Notes under the pieces: generated by a model
Database searches by the model: none
Told to the model about the DNA's origin: nothing
What the model saw: the letters and a program-made list of their open reading frames with translations, nothing else
In this document: in pieces, positions 8,023 through 15,139 of the stretch
How positions within the stretch are numbered: the first letter of the stretch is position 1
How the letters are laid out: every line of letters begins with the position of its first letter
From: Hyphomicrobiales bacterium
Lineage (GTDB): Bacteria > Pseudomonadota > Alphaproteobacteria > Rhizobiales > Xanthobacteraceae
Direction: 5' to 3'
Assembly: GCA_016201085.1 (NCBI GenBank)
Contig: JACQDO010000274.1
Location: forward strand, 1 to 16,118
DNA: 16,118 nt
Position numbers and translations under genes: made by a program

Positions 8023-8793
8023 ATGAGCTCACCCAAGCTGGCGACCTCGCGCGACGAATCCCACCATGGATTTTCACCGGCTGAATATCAGGCCCGCGTC
8101 GATCTCGCCGCCGTCTATCGCCTGATCGCGCATTACGGCTGGGACGACGTCATCTACAACCACTCCTCGATGCGGGTGCCGGGCGAGCCGCGCATGTTGC
8201 TCATGAAGAAGCACGACCTGCTCTACACCGAGGTGACCGCGTCCAATCTGGTCAAGGTCAACATGGACCAGGACCTCGACGAGAAATCCGGCGTCAACCG
8301 CCCCGGCTTCACGCTGCATGGCGGCGTGCTGGCGGCGCGGCCGGACGTGAACTGCGCCGTGCATGTGCACACCAATAACGGCATGGCGATCGGCGCGCTG
8401 CAAGGTGGCCTGCGCATGGTGTCGCAGGCGGCGATCCGTTTCTATAAGCGCATCGGCTATCACGCCTATGAGGGCATCACCGAGGATTTCGCCGAGCGCG
8501 AGCGCATTAACAAAGATCTCGGCGGCAACCGCGCCATGATCATGAACCATCACGGGCTGCTCACGGTCGGCAAGACGGCGCGCGAGGCCTTTGTGCTGAT
8601 GAAGGCGCTGCTCGACGCCATCGACATCCAGATGAAACTGGCGGCGACTAAGGGCGAGGTGGTCGAGATCGCCCCCGACATCTGCGCCAAGACCGCCGAG
8701 CAATACGAACACCACGACGCCGGCCGCGGCAGCCACGACTGGGCGGCCTATTTGCGCATGCTCGACAATATCGACACCAACTATCGGAATTAG
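8023..8793 (+). CDS. Class II aldolase/adducin family protein
   Basis: The 256-residue cytoplasmic protein has the zinc site of the fold: HVHTN gives His114 and His116, and MNHHGLLT gives the third ligand, probably His177. YNHSSMRV (45-52) matches the substrate-phosphate loop region of the family. Where fuculose-1-phosphate aldolase has its catalytic glutamate before the first metal ligands, this protein reads NRPGFTLH, with Gly95 by my alignment. That is typical of the adducin-like subgroup rather than true sugar-phosphate aldolases, so the reaction may be a decarboxylation, dehydration or retro-aldol step on an unknown hydroxyacid. The start at 8023 follows GGGAGG. The next gene starts three bases after its stop, so the two are surely co-transcribed. 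The divergent neighbour is a TRAP receptor, which suggests catabolism of an imported carboxylate. Confidence 0.9.
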   Translation: MSSPKLATSRDESHHGFSPAEYQARVDLAAVYRLIAHYGWDDVIYNHSSMRVPGEPRMLLMKKHDLLYTEVTASNLVKVNMDQDLDEKSGVNRPGFTLHGGVLAARPDVNCAVHVHTNNGMAIGALQGGLRMVSQAAIRFYKRIGYHAYEGITEDFAERERINKDLGGNRAMIMNHHGLLTVGKTAREAFVLMKALLDAIDIQMKLAATKGEVVEIAPDICAKTAEQYEHHDAGRGSHDWAAYLRMLDNIDTNYRN

Positions 8794-8796
8794 TCA

Positions 8797-9585
8797 GTGC
8801 CCCTTACCAACCGCATGCAGGAGCGCCTCAAGCGCGGCGAGGTGGCGCTGTGCATGGCGACAAGGCTGGCGCGCACCGCCGACATCGCCATGATCGCGGA
8901 CGCCTGCGGCTTCGATGCGCTGTTCATCGACATGGAGCACAGCACGATCGCGCTCGACGCGGCGGCGCAGATTTGCGTGGCGGCGCTGCCGGTCGGCGTG
9001 ACGCCGCTGGTGCGCATCGCCGGGCACAATTTCGAGGACGCCACGCGGCTGCTCGACGCCGGCGCGCTCGGCATTATCTGTCCGAAGGTGAGCACGTCGG
9101 CAGAGGCGCAAGCTTTCGCGCGCGCCTGCCGGTTTCCGCCGCTCGGCGAGCGCTCGGTCGGCGGCGCCGGCCCGCTGCAAGGCTATCGCGCGACGCCGCT
9201 CGGCGAGGTCAACGTGCAGGGCGATACCGCGACGCTGATGATCGCCATGCTGGAAACTCCGGAGGGCATCGCCAATGCCGACGCGATTGCCGCCGTGCCC
9301 GGCATCGACGTGCTGCTGATCGGCTCCAACGACCTGTGCACCGCGCTCGGGATTCCCGGCGAGCTGAAGCATCCGAAATTACGCGCCGCCTACGAGGCGG
9401 CGGCGAAGGCTTGCAAAACGCACGCCAAGACGCTCGGCGTCGGCGGCATCCGTGCCGACGTGGCGCATGTTGCCGAACTGGTGGCGCTCGGCGCCCGCTT
9501 CGTGATCGCGGCTTCCGATGTGCAGTATTTGATGGCGGCGGCGCGCAGCGAGGTGGCGGCGCTGAGGAAGGCCACGGGCGGTTGA
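8797..9585 (+). CDS. HpcH/HpaI aldolase family protein (class II pyruvate aldolase-like)
   Basis: The 262-residue protein is a full-length TIM-barrel member of the family that cleaves 4-hydroxy-2-oxo acids to pyruvate plus an aldehyde using a divalent metal. FIDMEHSTI gives the catalytic His48, VRI gives Arg73 (pyruvate carboxylate), and the metal ligands are Glu153 in AMLETPEG and Asp179 in GSNDL. GERSVGGAGP (117-126) matches the family's conserved glycine-rich loop. The start is GTG at 8797, three bases after the class II aldolase stop, with CGGAAT at 8785-8790 as ribosome site; ATG at 8815 is the alternative. The pair forms a two-gene operon. The natural substrate is unknown; coupling to TRAP import of a carboxylate is inferred. 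A palindromic repeat follows the stop. Confidence 0.92.
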   Translation: MPLTNRMQERLKRGEVALCMATRLARTADIAMIADACGFDALFIDMEHSTIALDAAAQICVAALPVGVTPLVRIAGHNFEDATRLLDAGALGIICPKVSTSAEAQAFARACRFPPLGERSVGGAGPLQGYRATPLGEVNVQGDTATLMIAMLETPEGIANADAIAAVPGIDVLLIGSNDLCTALGIPGELKHPKLRAAYEAAAKACKTHAKTLGVGGIRADVAHVAELVALGARFVIAASDVQYLMAAARSEVAALRKATGG

Positions 9586-9590
9586 TCGAC

Positions 9591-9668
9591 GTCGTCCCCG
9601 CGTAGGCGGGGACCCAGTAATCGCGGAGCGGTCGGTTTGTACTGGATGCCCGCCTTCGCGGGCATGAC
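9591..9668. repeat. REP-like imperfect inverted repeat between convergent genes
   Basis: Two 29-base arms (9591-9619 and 9640-9668) are imperfect inverted copies around a 20-base spacer. Each arm is itself a small hairpin: CCCCGCGTAGGCGGGG in the left and GCCCGCCTTCGCGGGC in the right. The outer ends read GTCGTCCCCGC and GCGGGCATGAC, and the inner ends CCCAGTA and TACTGGAT. From memory such GTCATTCCCGC...GCGGGAATGAC elements are dispersed in many alphaproteobacterial genomes. It fills the gap between the convergent aldolase and acyl-CoA dehydrogenase genes and could act as a two-way terminator, though no T-run follows. Confidence 0.8.
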
Positions 9669-9676
9669 AGCAGGGA

Positions 9677-10873
9677 CTACCCCCACTTCCAGAAATCCTT
9701 GCCCTCTTCGCGCAGGAAGCGCGCCAGCACCATCTTGTGCACTTCGGAAGCGCCGTCGACGAGCCGCGCGGCGCGCGCATAGCGGTAGACCCATTCCAGG
9801 ATGGTGTCCTTGGAATAGCCGCGCGCGCCGTTGACCTGGATCGCCACGTCGGCGGCGTTATGCAGCGCGTCGGCGACCTGGATCTTGGCCATCGAGATTT
9901 CCTTGCGCGCGCGCGAACCTTGATCGAGCTTCCAGGCCGCGTGCATGGTGAGTAGCCGGCCGATGGCGATCTGGTGCGCGACGTCGCCGAGCTTGATCTG
10001 GATGTTCTCGCGGTCGGCGAGCTTGGCGCCGAAGGCCTCGCGCTTTTCGACGTAGTCCTGCGCGATCTCCATGCAGCGCTTGGCGAAGCCGAGCCAGCGC
10101 ATGCAATGCGTCAGCCGCGCCGGCCCGAGCCGGATCTGCGTCACGCGCAGGCCGTCGCCGACGTTGAGCAGGATGTTCTCCTCGGGGATTTCCAGCCCGT
10201 CATATTCGATCTCGCAATGGCCGCCGTGTTCGTGCGGGCCCATGATCGGGATGCGCCGCACGATGCGCCAGCCAGGGTCGTCCTTGTGGTGCAGGAAGGC
10301 GGTGAGACCCTTGCGCGGGTCGTCCGAGGTGCGCGCGATCAGGATGTGATGCGCGGCGCCCTCGGCGCCGGTGATGAACCATTTGTGGCCGCGTACGATG
10401 TAGCGGTCGCCTTTCTTCTCGGCGCGCGTGCGCATCATGCCGGGATCGGAGCCGGAGCCGGGATGCGGCTCGGTCATGGCGAAAGCGGAGCGCACCTTGC
10501 CCTCGACCAGTGGCCGCAGCCATTTCTCCTTCTGCGCCGGCGTGCCGGCGCGCATCAGCAGGCCGATATTGCCGTCGTCCGGCGCCATGCAATGGATCGC
10601 CAGCGGTCCGAAGATCGAGCGCGCCGCCTCCTCGTAAATCGCAGCCCAGGCGACGATCGGCAGGCCCATGCCGCCAAATTCCTTCGGCGCCTGCGGCGCC
10701 CATAGCCCGGCCTTCTTGGCCTTCTCGCGTACCGGCGCCAGCCGCGCCTCCGGGATGTTCTCGTGCTCGGTGAAATTTTGCGGATCGGCTTCGAGCGGTA
10801 GCACCTCCTTCTCGATGAAGGCGCGCACGCGCAGGCGGATGTCCTCGATTTCGGGAGAAAGTGTGAAGTCCAT
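9677..10873 (-). CDS. Acyl-CoA dehydrogenase family protein, ACAD10/11-like
   Basis: The 398-residue flavoenzyme has the usual order: an N-terminal helical domain opening MDFTLSPEIEDIRLRVRAFI, a middle beta-domain with FAMTEPHPGSGSDPG (the flavin and substrate loop) and HKWFITGA, and a C-terminal helical bundle with RENIQIKLGDVA and NGARGYSKDT. At the position of the catalytic base of medium-chain enzymes (Glu in YEGT) it reads RLVDGASEVHK, so Asp373 would be the base, as in the ACAD10/11 group. It would oxidise an acyl-CoA to the 2-enoyl-CoA and pass electrons to electron-transfer flavoprotein. The start ATG at 10873 is preceded by GGTAGG. It is last in the minus-strand row and 33 bases below the HNH gene. 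The acyl chain it uses cannot be told; branched, long or hydroxy-acyl substrates are possible. Confidence 0.94.
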   Translation of the reverse strand: MDFTLSPEIEDIRLRVRAFIEKEVLPLEADPQNFTEHENIPEARLAPVREKAKKAGLWAPQAPKEFGGMGLPIVAWAAIYEEAARSIFGPLAIHCMAPDDGNIGLLMRAGTPAQKEKWLRPLVEGKVRSAFAMTEPHPGSGSDPGMMRTRAEKKGDRYIVRGHKWFITGAEGAAHHILIARTSDDPRKGLTAFLHHKDDPGWRIVRRIPIMGPHEHGGHCEIEYDGLEIPEENILLNVGDGLRVTQIRLGPARLTHCMRWLGFAKRCMEIAQDYVEKREAFGAKLADRENIQIKLGDVAHQIAIGRLLTMHAAWKLDQGSRARKEISMAKIQVADALHNAADVAIQVNGARGYSKDTILEWVYRYARAARLVDGASEVHKMVLARFLREEGKDFWKWG

Positions 10874-10906
10874 GAATACCTACCGGTTATTGGAATACAT
10901 TTATTA

Positions 10907-11758
10907 TCAAGTCGGCTTTATCTTTTCGACGATTTTCTTCCACCTCTCACCCAATCTTTCAAAAAAGGAGAGCTGACGTTCACCTGCTTCCTTCCAAGCC
11001 TGCCGCCACTTGATCAAATCAACATCACCGGCAGTCAAACCTTCAACCATTTGTTCTACCGCATTTTCCACATCCGTTAACGCGCCGCCAGCAGCTAATA
11101 GTCCGGCCAAGGTGCCACCACTACCCGGGCCTGTCGGCTCAAATAGCGCCCGATGCCAGTGATACCTCCCAGCGATAAATTCACTGAAATAAGCCGCCGA
11201 ACCGCGCTCGCTAAAATGATCCTCTGGATACCAATTCGCCATATAAACAAGCACGCGCTCTAGAATGTCTATTATATCCGCCGTTGCTCGACGCATTGGT
11301 ACTGTGGCCCCCGTATCCCAATCATGCTGCGCGTTTTCGTAGGCGGCTCGGCGCAGTTCTGGAAGGTGGTCGACATAAGCTGTTAGCAGAGCTAAGGGCG
11401 GCGCACTCCATTCGCCCTCTATTTTTCTTGCAACGACTCCTGCGCTCCCCATTGCCGTGATTGCAAGGACATCTGCTTCTTGTCTGCGGTTCTGGACGCG
11501 TTCAATCCAGTCGTCACGGTATCTACGAACTTCATCAGGGAGGAGGTTCTTTCCAAATCCCCCTTTTAATAGTGTGCGATTATGGTCCTCCAAACAAAGA
11601 AGAGAAAGATTGTCGATAGCGTGGTTCGTGGGATCTTCATCTATGTGATGGATCTGGACAGATTTGCCGCGCTCGCGACAAACGCAGCAGGTATGATCTT
11701 GCTGAAATAGGACTTCAGTAGATATTTCAATCGGAACCGGCGTGCGATCTTTAGCCAT
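10907..11758 (-). CDS. HNH-endonuclease-like protein with unrecognised C-terminal region
   Basis: The 283-residue protein opens with an HNH fold in about the first 90 residues: CCVC (Cys24, Cys27), IHHIDEDPTNH with His37/His38, DNLSLLC (Asn50, Cys55) and DHN (His59), followed by LLPDEVRRYRDDWIERVQNRR. This HNH type is a metal-dependent nuclease domain that is often joined to variable partners in islands. The fourth zinc position is Asp58 or His59 rather than Cys, so zinc binding may differ. Residues 95-283 are mainly alpha-helical, acidic/basic and soluble, with no motif I recognise. The gene is clearly richer in A+T than its neighbours and lies between SDR (22 bases) and acyl-CoA dehydrogenase (33 bases) genes, which suggests transfer into an existing operon. 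It ends in three in-frame stops, TGATAATAA. AAGGA precedes the ATG. Function unknown; nuclease activity inferred. Confidence 0.85.
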   Translation of the reverse strand: MAKDRTPVPIEISTEVLFQQDHTCCVCRERGKSVQIHHIDEDPTNHAIDNLSLLCLEDHNRTLLKGGFGKNLLPDEVRRYRDDWIERVQNRRQEADVLAITAMGSAGVVARKIEGEWSAPPLALLTAYVDHLPELRRAAYENAQHDWDTGATVPMRRATADIIDILERVLVYMANWYPEDHFSERGSAAYFSEFIAGRYHWHRALFEPTGPGSGGTLAGLLAAGGALTDVENAVEQMVEGLTAGDVDLIKWRQAWKEAGERQLSFFERLGERWKKIVEKIKPT

Positions 11759-11780
11759 CCTGGCTCGTCCTTAGAACAGC

Positions 11781-12560
11781 CTACCCCTTGATCTGCACAA
11801 CCTGCCCGCCATCGACCACGAGCGTGGCACCGGTGATGTAGCTGCCGGCGTCCGACGCCAACAGCAGCAGCGCGCCGTCGAGATCGCCGTCGTTGCCGAA
11901 GCGGCCCATCGGGATGTCGCGTTTGAGCGCGGCGCCGGCCTCGCCCAGCAGGTATTTGTCGTTGATCTCGGTGACGAACCAGCCGGGCGCGATGGCATTG
12001 ACGCGCACGCCCTTGAAGGCGAGCTCGACGGCGAGCGCCTTGGTGACCTGAATGACCGCGGCCTTGGCGGTGGCGTAGGACGCGACCCCCTTGGACACGC
12101 CGAAACCGAGCACCGAGGAGATGTTGATGATGGCGCCCGGCTGTTTGACCGCCAGCATGCGGCGCGCGGCCTCCTGCGCGTTGTGGAAGACCGCGTCGAG
12201 ATCGACGCTGAGCACCTTGCGCCATTCCTCGGGCGTGACCTCGATGGCGCGAGTCGACGACTGCGCGATGCCGGCATTGTTGACCAATATGGTGATGGTG
12301 CCGAAGGCCTTCTCGGCGGCGTCGAAGGCCCGCGCCATGGCGGCGCGGTCGGTGACGTCGGCTTCGATGGCGACGGCGCGGCCGCCTTTGCTCTCGATCT
12401 CGGTTTTCAGCGCGGCCAGGCGGTCGGCGCGCCGCGCCACTAATGCTACCGCCGCGCCGTTGTCGGCCAGCGCGCGGGCGAATTGCTGACCCAGCCCGCT
12501 CGATGCGCCGGTCACCAGCGCGACGCGGCCTTTCAGATTAAAGAGATCGGCGGCTTTCAT
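11781..12560 (-). CDS. Short-chain dehydrogenase/reductase (SDR family, NAD(P)-dependent)
   Basis: The 259-residue protein is a classical SDR. TGASSGLG (17-24) binds the cofactor, NNAG is 94-97, the catalytic serine is Ser148/149 in NISS, and the YxxxK pair is Tyr162 and Lys166. Arg43 and Arg44 after the second beta strand (LVARRADRL) favour NADP(H) over NAD(H), by general rule. The usual Asn of the tetrad near VNL is Asp120 here (SVDLDAVF). ATG 12560 follows GAGGGAG; a longer frame to 12647 would run into dctM and lacks a ribosome site. It is 14 bases below dctM and 22 bases above the HNH gene on the same strand. It would oxidise or reduce an alcohol or ketone group of the imported compound; the substrate is not known. 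Confidence 0.93.
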   Translation of the reverse strand: MKAADLFNLKGRVALVTGASSGLGQQFARALADNGAAVALVARRADRLAALKTEIESKGGRAVAIEADVTDRAAMARAFDAAEKAFGTITILVNNAGIAQSSTRAIEVTPEEWRKVLSVDLDAVFHNAQEAARRMLAVKQPGAIINISSVLGFGVSKGVASYATAKAAVIQVTKALAVELAFKGVRVNAIAPGWFVTEINDKYLLGEAGAALKRDIPMGRFGNDGDLDGALLLLASDAGSYITGATLVVDGGQVVQIKG

Positions 12561-12574
12561 AGCTCCCTCGCGTT

Positions 12575-13966
12575 TCACTTCCCATAAAGCGCGTGCGGCA
12601 GCAGGGTCGCAAGCCCCGGCACGAACCAGAGCACGGCCAGCGCGCATAGCTGGATCAGCACAAACGGGATGATCCCCACATAGATATGCCTTGTGGTGAT
12701 CTCGGGCGGCGCTACGCCGCGCAGATAAAACAGCGTCGGTCCGAGCGGCGGGTGCATGTAGGAGGTCTGCAGGTTCACCGCCATCATGATGCCGAGCCAG
12801 ACCGGATCGACGCCGGGCATCGCCAGCAGCGCTGGCGCCACGATCGGCACCACCACGAAGATGATCTCGAAGGCGTCCATCACGAAGCCGAGCAGGAACA
12901 TCGCCAGCATCACCGCCAGCACCGCGCCGTTGACGCCGCCCGGCAGATTGGAGAGCGCAGCGTTTACCATGGCGTCGCCGCCGAGCGCGCGGAACACCAG
13001 GCTGAACAGCGTGGCGCCGATCAGGATCAGAAAAATCATGCTGACGATCTGCGTGGTCTTCTCCACCACCGGCCTCATCAGCCCGCTTAGCCGGCTCCGG
13101 CGCACGGCCAGCAATATGGCGCCGACCGCGCCGATCGAGGCCGCTTCGGTCGGCGTGGCGATGCCGCCGAGGATCGAGCCGAGCACGGCGAAGATCAGCG
13201 CGACAGGTGCCACCAGCACCTGCGTCAGTCTACGCGCCATCGCGAAGCCGCGCGGCGCGTTGGGATCGGGCGGCAGCGGAGGCGCTGCCTTGGGGAAGAA
13301 CACCGCCACCACGATCACGTAGATCAGATAGAGCGCGACCAGCGCGAGGCCGGGGATCAACGCGCCGGCAAACAGGTCGCTGACGTTGACCGACCGCGGC
13401 GCGAAGATGCCTTGCGACAATTGCGCCGCCTGGTAGGCGTTGCCGAGCTGGTCGCCGAGCAGCACCAGCACGGTGGCGGGCGGGAAAATCTGCGCCAGCG
13501 TGGCGGTGGCGGCGACGGTGCCGGCGGCAAGCCGCGGATCGTAGCCGAAACGCAGCATGGTCGGCAGCACGATCAAGCCCATGGTCACGGTGGTGGCGCC
13601 GACCACGCCTTTGGCCGCCGCCAGCAAGGTGCCGACGACGATCACCGAGATGCCCAAGCCGCCGCGCAGCGTACCGAACAGCCGGCCCATGGTCTCCAGC
13701 AATTCCTCGGCAACGCGCGAGCGCTCCAGCATCACGCCCATGAAGATGAACAGCGGGATGGCCAGCAGCACCTCGTTGCTCATGACGCCGAAGATGCGTT
13801 GCGGCAACGCGCCCAGGATGGCGAAGTTCATGACGCCGATGGCGTGCCCGAAGGCCGCGAAGGCGAGCGACACGCCGGCAAGCGTCAGCGCCACTGGATA
13901 GCCGGCCATCAGCGCGGCGACGACCGCGACCACCATCAGCACGGCGAGGATTTCCGAAATCGGCAT
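12575..13966 (-). CDS. dctM: TRAP transporter large permease subunit, DctM family
   Basis: The 463-residue membrane protein is the usual DctM size, with about 12-13 hydrophobic segments. Family hallmarks are IPLFIFMGVMLERS in the N-half, GGIATPTEAASIGAVGA in the middle, and LQTSYMHPPLGPTLFYLRGV near the C-terminus. Together with DctQ it forms the Na+-driven channel of a TRAP system in the inner membrane, fed by a periplasmic receptor. The ATG at 13966-13964 overlaps the dctQ stop by one base (TGATG), so translation is coupled. The frame is open further upstream but that stretch overlaps dctQ and the nitrile hydratase gene and is a shadow. No dctP lies beside it; the only receptor in the window is about 4.6 kb away on the same strand. 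The substrate is likely a carboxylate. Confidence 0.95.
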   Translation of the reverse strand: MPISEILAVLMVVAVVAALMAGYPVALTLAGVSLAFAAFGHAIGVMNFAILGALPQRIFGVMSNEVLLAIPLFIFMGVMLERSRVAEELLETMGRLFGTLRGGLGISVIVVGTLLAAAKGVVGATTVTMGLIVLPTMLRFGYDPRLAAGTVAATATLAQIFPPATVLVLLGDQLGNAYQAAQLSQGIFAPRSVNVSDLFAGALIPGLALVALYLIYVIVVAVFFPKAAPPLPPDPNAPRGFAMARRLTQVLVAPVALIFAVLGSILGGIATPTEAASIGAVGAILLAVRRSRLSGLMRPVVEKTTQIVSMIFLILIGATLFSLVFRALGGDAMVNAALSNLPGGVNGAVLAVMLAMFLLGFVMDAFEIIFVVVPIVAPALLAMPGVDPVWLGIMMAVNLQTSYMHPPLGPTLFYLRGVAPPEITTRHIYVGIIPFVLIQLCALAVLWFVPGLATLLPHALYGK

Positions 13967-14478
13967 CAGCGCGCCCTCAGCGCGGTCAGCGCGCGGATCG
14001 CCTGCGCCACGCCTTGCAGCGCCATCAGCACGGCGAACAGCGGGATCAGAGACTTCAGCAGGAACACCACCGGCAAGCCGCTCGATTCCTGCGAGCGCTC
14101 CAGAATCACCCAGGAGCGCGCGGCATAGGGCAGCGACAACACGATCAGGGTGAGCGCAAACGGCAGCAGCAACAGCAGCGATCCGAGCAGATCGACTGTG
14201 GCCTTGGTGCGCGGGCCGGCCTCGGCGTAGAAAATATCGACCCGCACATGGCCGCCGGCCTGCAGCGTCCAGGCGGCCGCCAGCAGGAACAGCGTGGCAT
14301 GGCCGTAGATTACCGCTTCCGACAGCCAGATCGAGCCCAGCCCGAACAGATAGCGCGCCACAACAAGTGCGAACTGCAGCAGCACGACCACCAGCGCCAG
14401 CCATGCCACCGCGCGGCCGATCGCCGTGGTGAGGCGATCGATGCGGTCGGCGAGAGCAGTCATGGACGCAAAACTCAT
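13966..14478 (-). CDS. dctQ: TRAP transporter small permease subunit, DctQ family
   Basis: The roughly 170-residue protein has four hydrophobic segments (around 23-45, 50-73, 90-112 and 130-160 from ATG 14478) and the DctQ hallmark GGHVRVDIFY (75-84). It forms the small membrane subunit of a TRAP transporter with DctM. Start choice is uncertain: ATG 14478, ATG 14463 and TTG 14496 are all possible and none has a strong Shine-Dalgarno; ATG 14478 keeps a normal short N-terminus. The stop overlaps the dctM start by one base. The gene heads the minus-strand row dctQ-dctM-SDR-HNH-acyl-CoA dehydrogenase and is divergent from nitrile hydratase alpha with only 46 bases between. Confidence 0.92.
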   Translation of the reverse strand: MSFASMTALADRIDRLTTAIGRAVAWLALVVVLLQFALVVARYLFGLGSIWLSEAVIYGHATLFLLAAAWTLQAGGHVRVDIFYAEAGPRTKATVDLLGSLLLLLPFALTLIVLSLPYAARSWVILERSQESSGLPVVFLLKSLIPLFAVLMALQGVAQAIRALTALRAR

Positions 14479-14524
14479 GGATCGATGATGGCACAAAGAC
14501 GGGGGTTTTGCTTATAGTACGGCC
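14479..14524. promoter_or_regulatory. Compact divergent region between dctQ and nitrile hydratase alpha, with overlapping -10-like sites
   Basis: The 46-base gap holds a near-symmetric CTTATAGTAC (14511-14520). Read forward it gives TATAGT (14513-14518), six bases before the nitrile hydratase ATG; read backward it gives TATAAG (14517-14512), about 33 bases before the dctQ ATG. No clear -35 was found for either. If TATAGT is used, the nitrile hydratase mRNA would be nearly leaderless, which fits the lack of a Shine-Dalgarno there. Confidence 0.3.
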
Positions 14525-15139
14525 ATGACCGGACATGACCACCACCACGATCACGACCATTCCGAGCTGTCGGAGACCCAGCTGCGGGTGCGCGCGCTGG
14601 AAAGCGTGCTGACCGAAAAGGGCTATGTCGATCCGGCCGCGCTCGACCTGCTGATCGAGACCTATGAGAAGAAGGTCGGCCCGCGCAATGGCGCCCGCGT
14701 GGTGGCCAAGGCCTGGACCGACCCCGCCTACCGCGCCCGCCTGTTCAAGGAGGCCACCTCCGCGATCGCCGAGCTCGGCTATGCCGGACGCCAGGGCGAG
14801 CACATCGTGGCGCTGGAGAACACGCCAACGCAGCACAACATGGTCGTGTGCACGCTGTGCTCCTGCTATCCGTGGCCGGTGCTCGGCCTGCCGCCGGTCT
14901 GGTACAAGTCGGCGCCCTACCGCTCGCGCGCGGTCGTCGATCCGCGCGGCGTGCTCAAGGATTTCGGCGTCACGTTGCCGGCCGCCACCAACATCCGCGT
15001 GTGGGATTCCACCGCCGAGATCCGTTACCTTGTGATCCCGCTGCGGCCCGGCGGCACCGAGGGCTGGAGCGAGGACAAGCTTGCAGAATTGGTCACGCGC
15101 GATTCGATGATCGGCACTGGGTTGGCGAAGCAGCCATGA
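14525..15139 (+). CDS. nthA: Nitrile hydratase alpha subunit, cobalt type
   Basis: The enzyme hydrates nitriles to amides in the cytoplasm as an alpha-beta assembly. The 204-residue subunit carries the metal centre [10 protein letters not shown]: Cys109, Cys112, Ser113 and Cys114, in which the middle and last cysteines are normally oxidised. Thr110 in CTLCSC is the mark of cobalt enzymes; iron enzymes have Ser there. [16 protein letters not shown] after the site is also family-typical. The first twelve residues, [12 protein letters not shown], hold six histidines and could bind or buffer metal; that is inference. The ATG at 14525 has no clear ribosome site. The stop overlaps the beta start by ATGA (15136-15139). 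A sibling family, thiocyanate hydrolase gamma, shares the cysteine motif, but the beta and accessory genes next door favour nitrile hydratase. Confidence 0.95.
   Translation: MTGHDHHHDHDHSELSETQLRVRALESVLTEKGYVDPAALDLLIETYEKKVGPRNGARVVAKAWTDPAYRARLFKEATSAIAELGYAGRQGEHIVALENTPTQHNMVVCTLCSCYPWPVLGLPPVWYKSAPYRSRAVVDPRGVLKDFGVTLPAATNIRVWDSTAEIRYLVIPLRPGGTEGWSEDKLAELVTRDSMIGTGLAKQP

Noticed and set aside
14489..14511. TGGCAC and TTGC before nthA as a sigma-54 promoter
   Set aside because: The GG and GC doublets are 20 bases apart, whereas sigma-54 needs 12.
12575..14836. Apparent 753-residue extended DctM
   Set aside because: The extra N-terminal part overlaps dctQ and antisense nthA; the TGATG junction at 13964-13968 and the normal 463-residue length show the true start.
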